33,538 nt of DNA from Mageeibacillus sp. UBA3781 (GTDB lineage Bacteria; Bacillota; Clostridia; Saccharofermentanales; Saccharofermentanaceae), in the NCBI GenBank assembly GCA_002368805.1, contig DFFH01000028.1:1-33538 (forward strand). Direction: 5' to 3'. The notes beneath the pieces are model-generated. The model did no database searches and had not been told where the DNA came from. It saw only the letters and a list, made by a program, of their open reading frames with translations. Shown one piece after another: positions 32,138-33,538 of the stretch. The stretch's first letter is position 1, and each line of letters begins with the position of its first letter. The position numbers and the translations under genes were made by a program.

Positions 32138-33538
32138 TTATTCGGAAATCAGTTCGTATGCGGAAACTTTCTTGATCGAACCGGACATGACATAGGTCAT
32201 GATAAATACCAGAACACCAATAAGCAGGATCGTAAGAAGGATCAGTGCCGGGAAGACAATAAAATCGATCTTATGCATGCCGAATCCCGAAAGAATCACC
32301 GTCAGAAGCGGATTTACCAAAATAAATCCGAGAAGAGAACCGATAACGGATGCGGCAATAGTTACAGGCAGAAGTGAAAGCGAGAGCTGGATCTTCAGCT
32401 GGCGGCTGGTAAAGCCGACCGCTTTCTTGATACCGAATTCTTTCTCTTTCTTGATAAAGAGCGTCTTAAGGAGGATCTTAATGACCAGTAGGATGATCGC
32501 GACATTTAAGCCCACCATGATCATGACGATCAGGGATACGGCCGAGATCTCCGTTCCTTCTCCACTATGGACCTGATCGTAGACATTCCCTCCGGTCGTG
32601 CACTTCTCCCCGAGAAGTGCTTTTATATCGGAAAGAGCCTGATCTACTTTTTCCACACTCGGATCATCCATCCTGAAACGGATGATCTCATAGTTCGGAT
32701 CGATCCCCAATCTCTTGGCGCCCTCTTCGCTGATGAAGATACGTACACCGAGATTCATGACGGACTGCTGGAATCCGGTGATAATAAAGCGCTCTGTGTG
32801 ATTACCGAACACTACTTCGATCTCATCTCCGATCGTCACGCCGAGACGATCTGCGATCACCCTTCCGATGACACACTCGTTTGCCTCTTGGAATGTATCT
32901 CCTTCGTACACACCACAGTCAATGTATTCGGGCTTATCTGTGTAAAAGGCAAAGGTCTCATTCCCTTCAATGCTGATATTCGCAAAATTATAGCCATATA
33001 CCTGACTGATTCCGTCGATACTTGCCATCTGCTCCATGATGTGGTGCGTTTCTTCTGTATCTGTGTTGACGTTGATGAATCCGTCCGGAACATCACCGTT
33101 AATGAGATGGACGAACTCCGTCGGGTTGACCTTGCTGTTGTAAAAAAGGATCCCCGAGAACATGATCATGAACGCGACCACACTCATGACGGAAAGAAGG
33201 ATGATATTCTGTCCCTGGCTTTGAAGCATGCTCTTCAGCGCCAGAAGGATATTCAGGCCGCCCTTTGTATCCTTAAGCGGAAGATGGTTCTTCTTAAAAC
33301 TGTTGGATTTTAATCCGAAACGCAGCGCCGTTGCCGGGTGAAGTTTCTTCAGTTTGATCGTGGAAAGGAACACTACAACGATCATGCAGACTGCAATACC
33401 GCCGAGGATAATGAGTGTTGTTCCCGGGCAGAAACGAAGCACCCAGAAAACTCCCGTGATCGTCTGGAAGATCTCTCTGTCGAGGATCGGCATGGTGATG
33501 TAAGAAAGGATACATCCGATCACTCCGCCGATCATACC
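32138..33538 (-). CDS. FtsX/MacB-type ABC transporter permease (N-terminus outside window)
   Basis: The visible 467 residues are the C-terminal portion of a permease and are open to the right edge. Membrane segments lie near residues 1-14, 36-58 and 104-124. An extracytoplasmic domain covers about 125-345. Three segments follow near 350-375, 395-425 and 430-455, in the typical FtsX pattern (KEKEFGIKKAVGFTSRQLKIQ between helices, LHPATALRFG at the end of the first half). This is the long duplicated form of LolE/MacB/BceB-like permeases that act mechanically on envelope substrates. Its ATPase partner must lie outside. It ends 55 bases before the GH5 gene. Confidence 0.85.
   Translation of the reverse strand, partial: GMIGGVIGCILSYITMPILDREIFQTITGVFWVLRFCPGTTLIILGGIAVCMIVVVFLSTIKLKKLHPATALRFGLKSNSFKKNHLPLKDTKGGLNILLALKSMLQSQGQNIILLSVMSVVAFMIMFSGILFYNSKVNPTEFVHLINGDVPDGFINVNTDTEETHHIMEQMASIDGISQVYGYNFANISIEGNETFAFYTDKPEYIDCGVYEGDTFQEANECVIGRVIADRLGVTIGDEIEVVFGNHTERFIITGFQQSVMNLGVRIFISEEGAKRLGIDPNYEIIRFRMDDPSVEKVDQALSDIKALLGEKCTTGGNVYDQVHSGEGTEISAVSLIVMIMVGLNVAIILLVIKILLKTLFIKKEKEFGIKKAVGFTSRQLKIQLSLSLLPVTIAASVIGSLLGFILVNPLLTVILSGFGMHKIDFIVFPALILLTILLIGVLVFIMTYVMSGSIKKVSAYELISE

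Noticed and set aside
1..33538. CRISPR arrays, tRNA or rRNA genes, insertion sequences, phage or attachment sites
   Set aside because: I looked for regularly spaced repeats, tRNA-like cloverleaf ends, transposase motifs and long terminal inverted repeats and saw none. The only repeats are the Cna-B modules and short intergenic ones.

Overview
The window looks like a chromosomal segment of a Gram-positive anaerobe of the Clostridia (Bacillota). The evidence is the clostridial DUF6062-type protein, two tandem YfhO-family proteins, a Cna-B-rich surface protein, strong AGGAGG ribosome binding sites, sigma-A-like promoters, U-tract terminators, and a type IV pilus locus with no secretin or pilotin gene in view. 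A signal-less GH5 enzyme closely resembling clostridial CelC suggests a plant-fibre or cello-oligosaccharide niche. No species can be named from the sequence alone.

Layout. (1) 1-4519, minus: the N-terminal 1,506 residues of a giant surface protein, with a choice-of-anchor-A-like domain followed by about nine Cna-B/SpaA-like domains; its C-terminus is outside the window. (2) 4782-8908, minus: a housekeeping run of yebC, a P-loop NTPase fused to an Asp23/Gls24-like domain, a DUF6062-like protein, a DsrE-like protein, a TrmH/SpoU RNA methyltransferase and rpsT. (3) 8945-22003: a type IV pilus island. A prepilin peptidase is transcribed leftwards. From a long leader containing a strong terminator, pilB-pilT-pilC-pilM-pilN-pilO run rightwards. 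These are followed by two very short pilins, each with its own promoter, two larger minor prepilins, and, convergently on the minus strand, a 642-residue PilX-like protein. (4) 22128-28716, minus: two YfhO-family membrane proteins and a DEDD exonuclease, all joined by 4-base overlaps. (5) 28898-30748, plus: a membrane-anchored SurA/PrsA-like protein. (6) 30842-33538, minus: an unlisted 40-residue membrane protein, the CelC-like GH5 enzyme, and the C-terminal part of an FtsX/MacB-type permease.

How the parts work together. PilB (extension) and PilT (retraction) act on PilC and the PilM-PilN-PilO platform to assemble pilins cleaved by the peptidase. The two short pilins have mature lengths of 57 and 61 residues. 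They are essentially the N-terminal helix with no globular head, although the assembly machinery is of the type IVa kind. The PilX-like protein and the two larger prepilins are candidates for tip or minor subunits.

The points most worth a second look are: the headless pilins; the pilB leader, where a 13-bp terminator sits between the best promoter and pilB; a perfect inverted repeat filling the spacer of the second pilin promoter; a prepilin peptidase with altered catalytic motifs; a YfhO paralogue that has lost the conserved D..HQY loop motif; and the small membrane protein with a near-consensus, palindrome-overlapped promoter.
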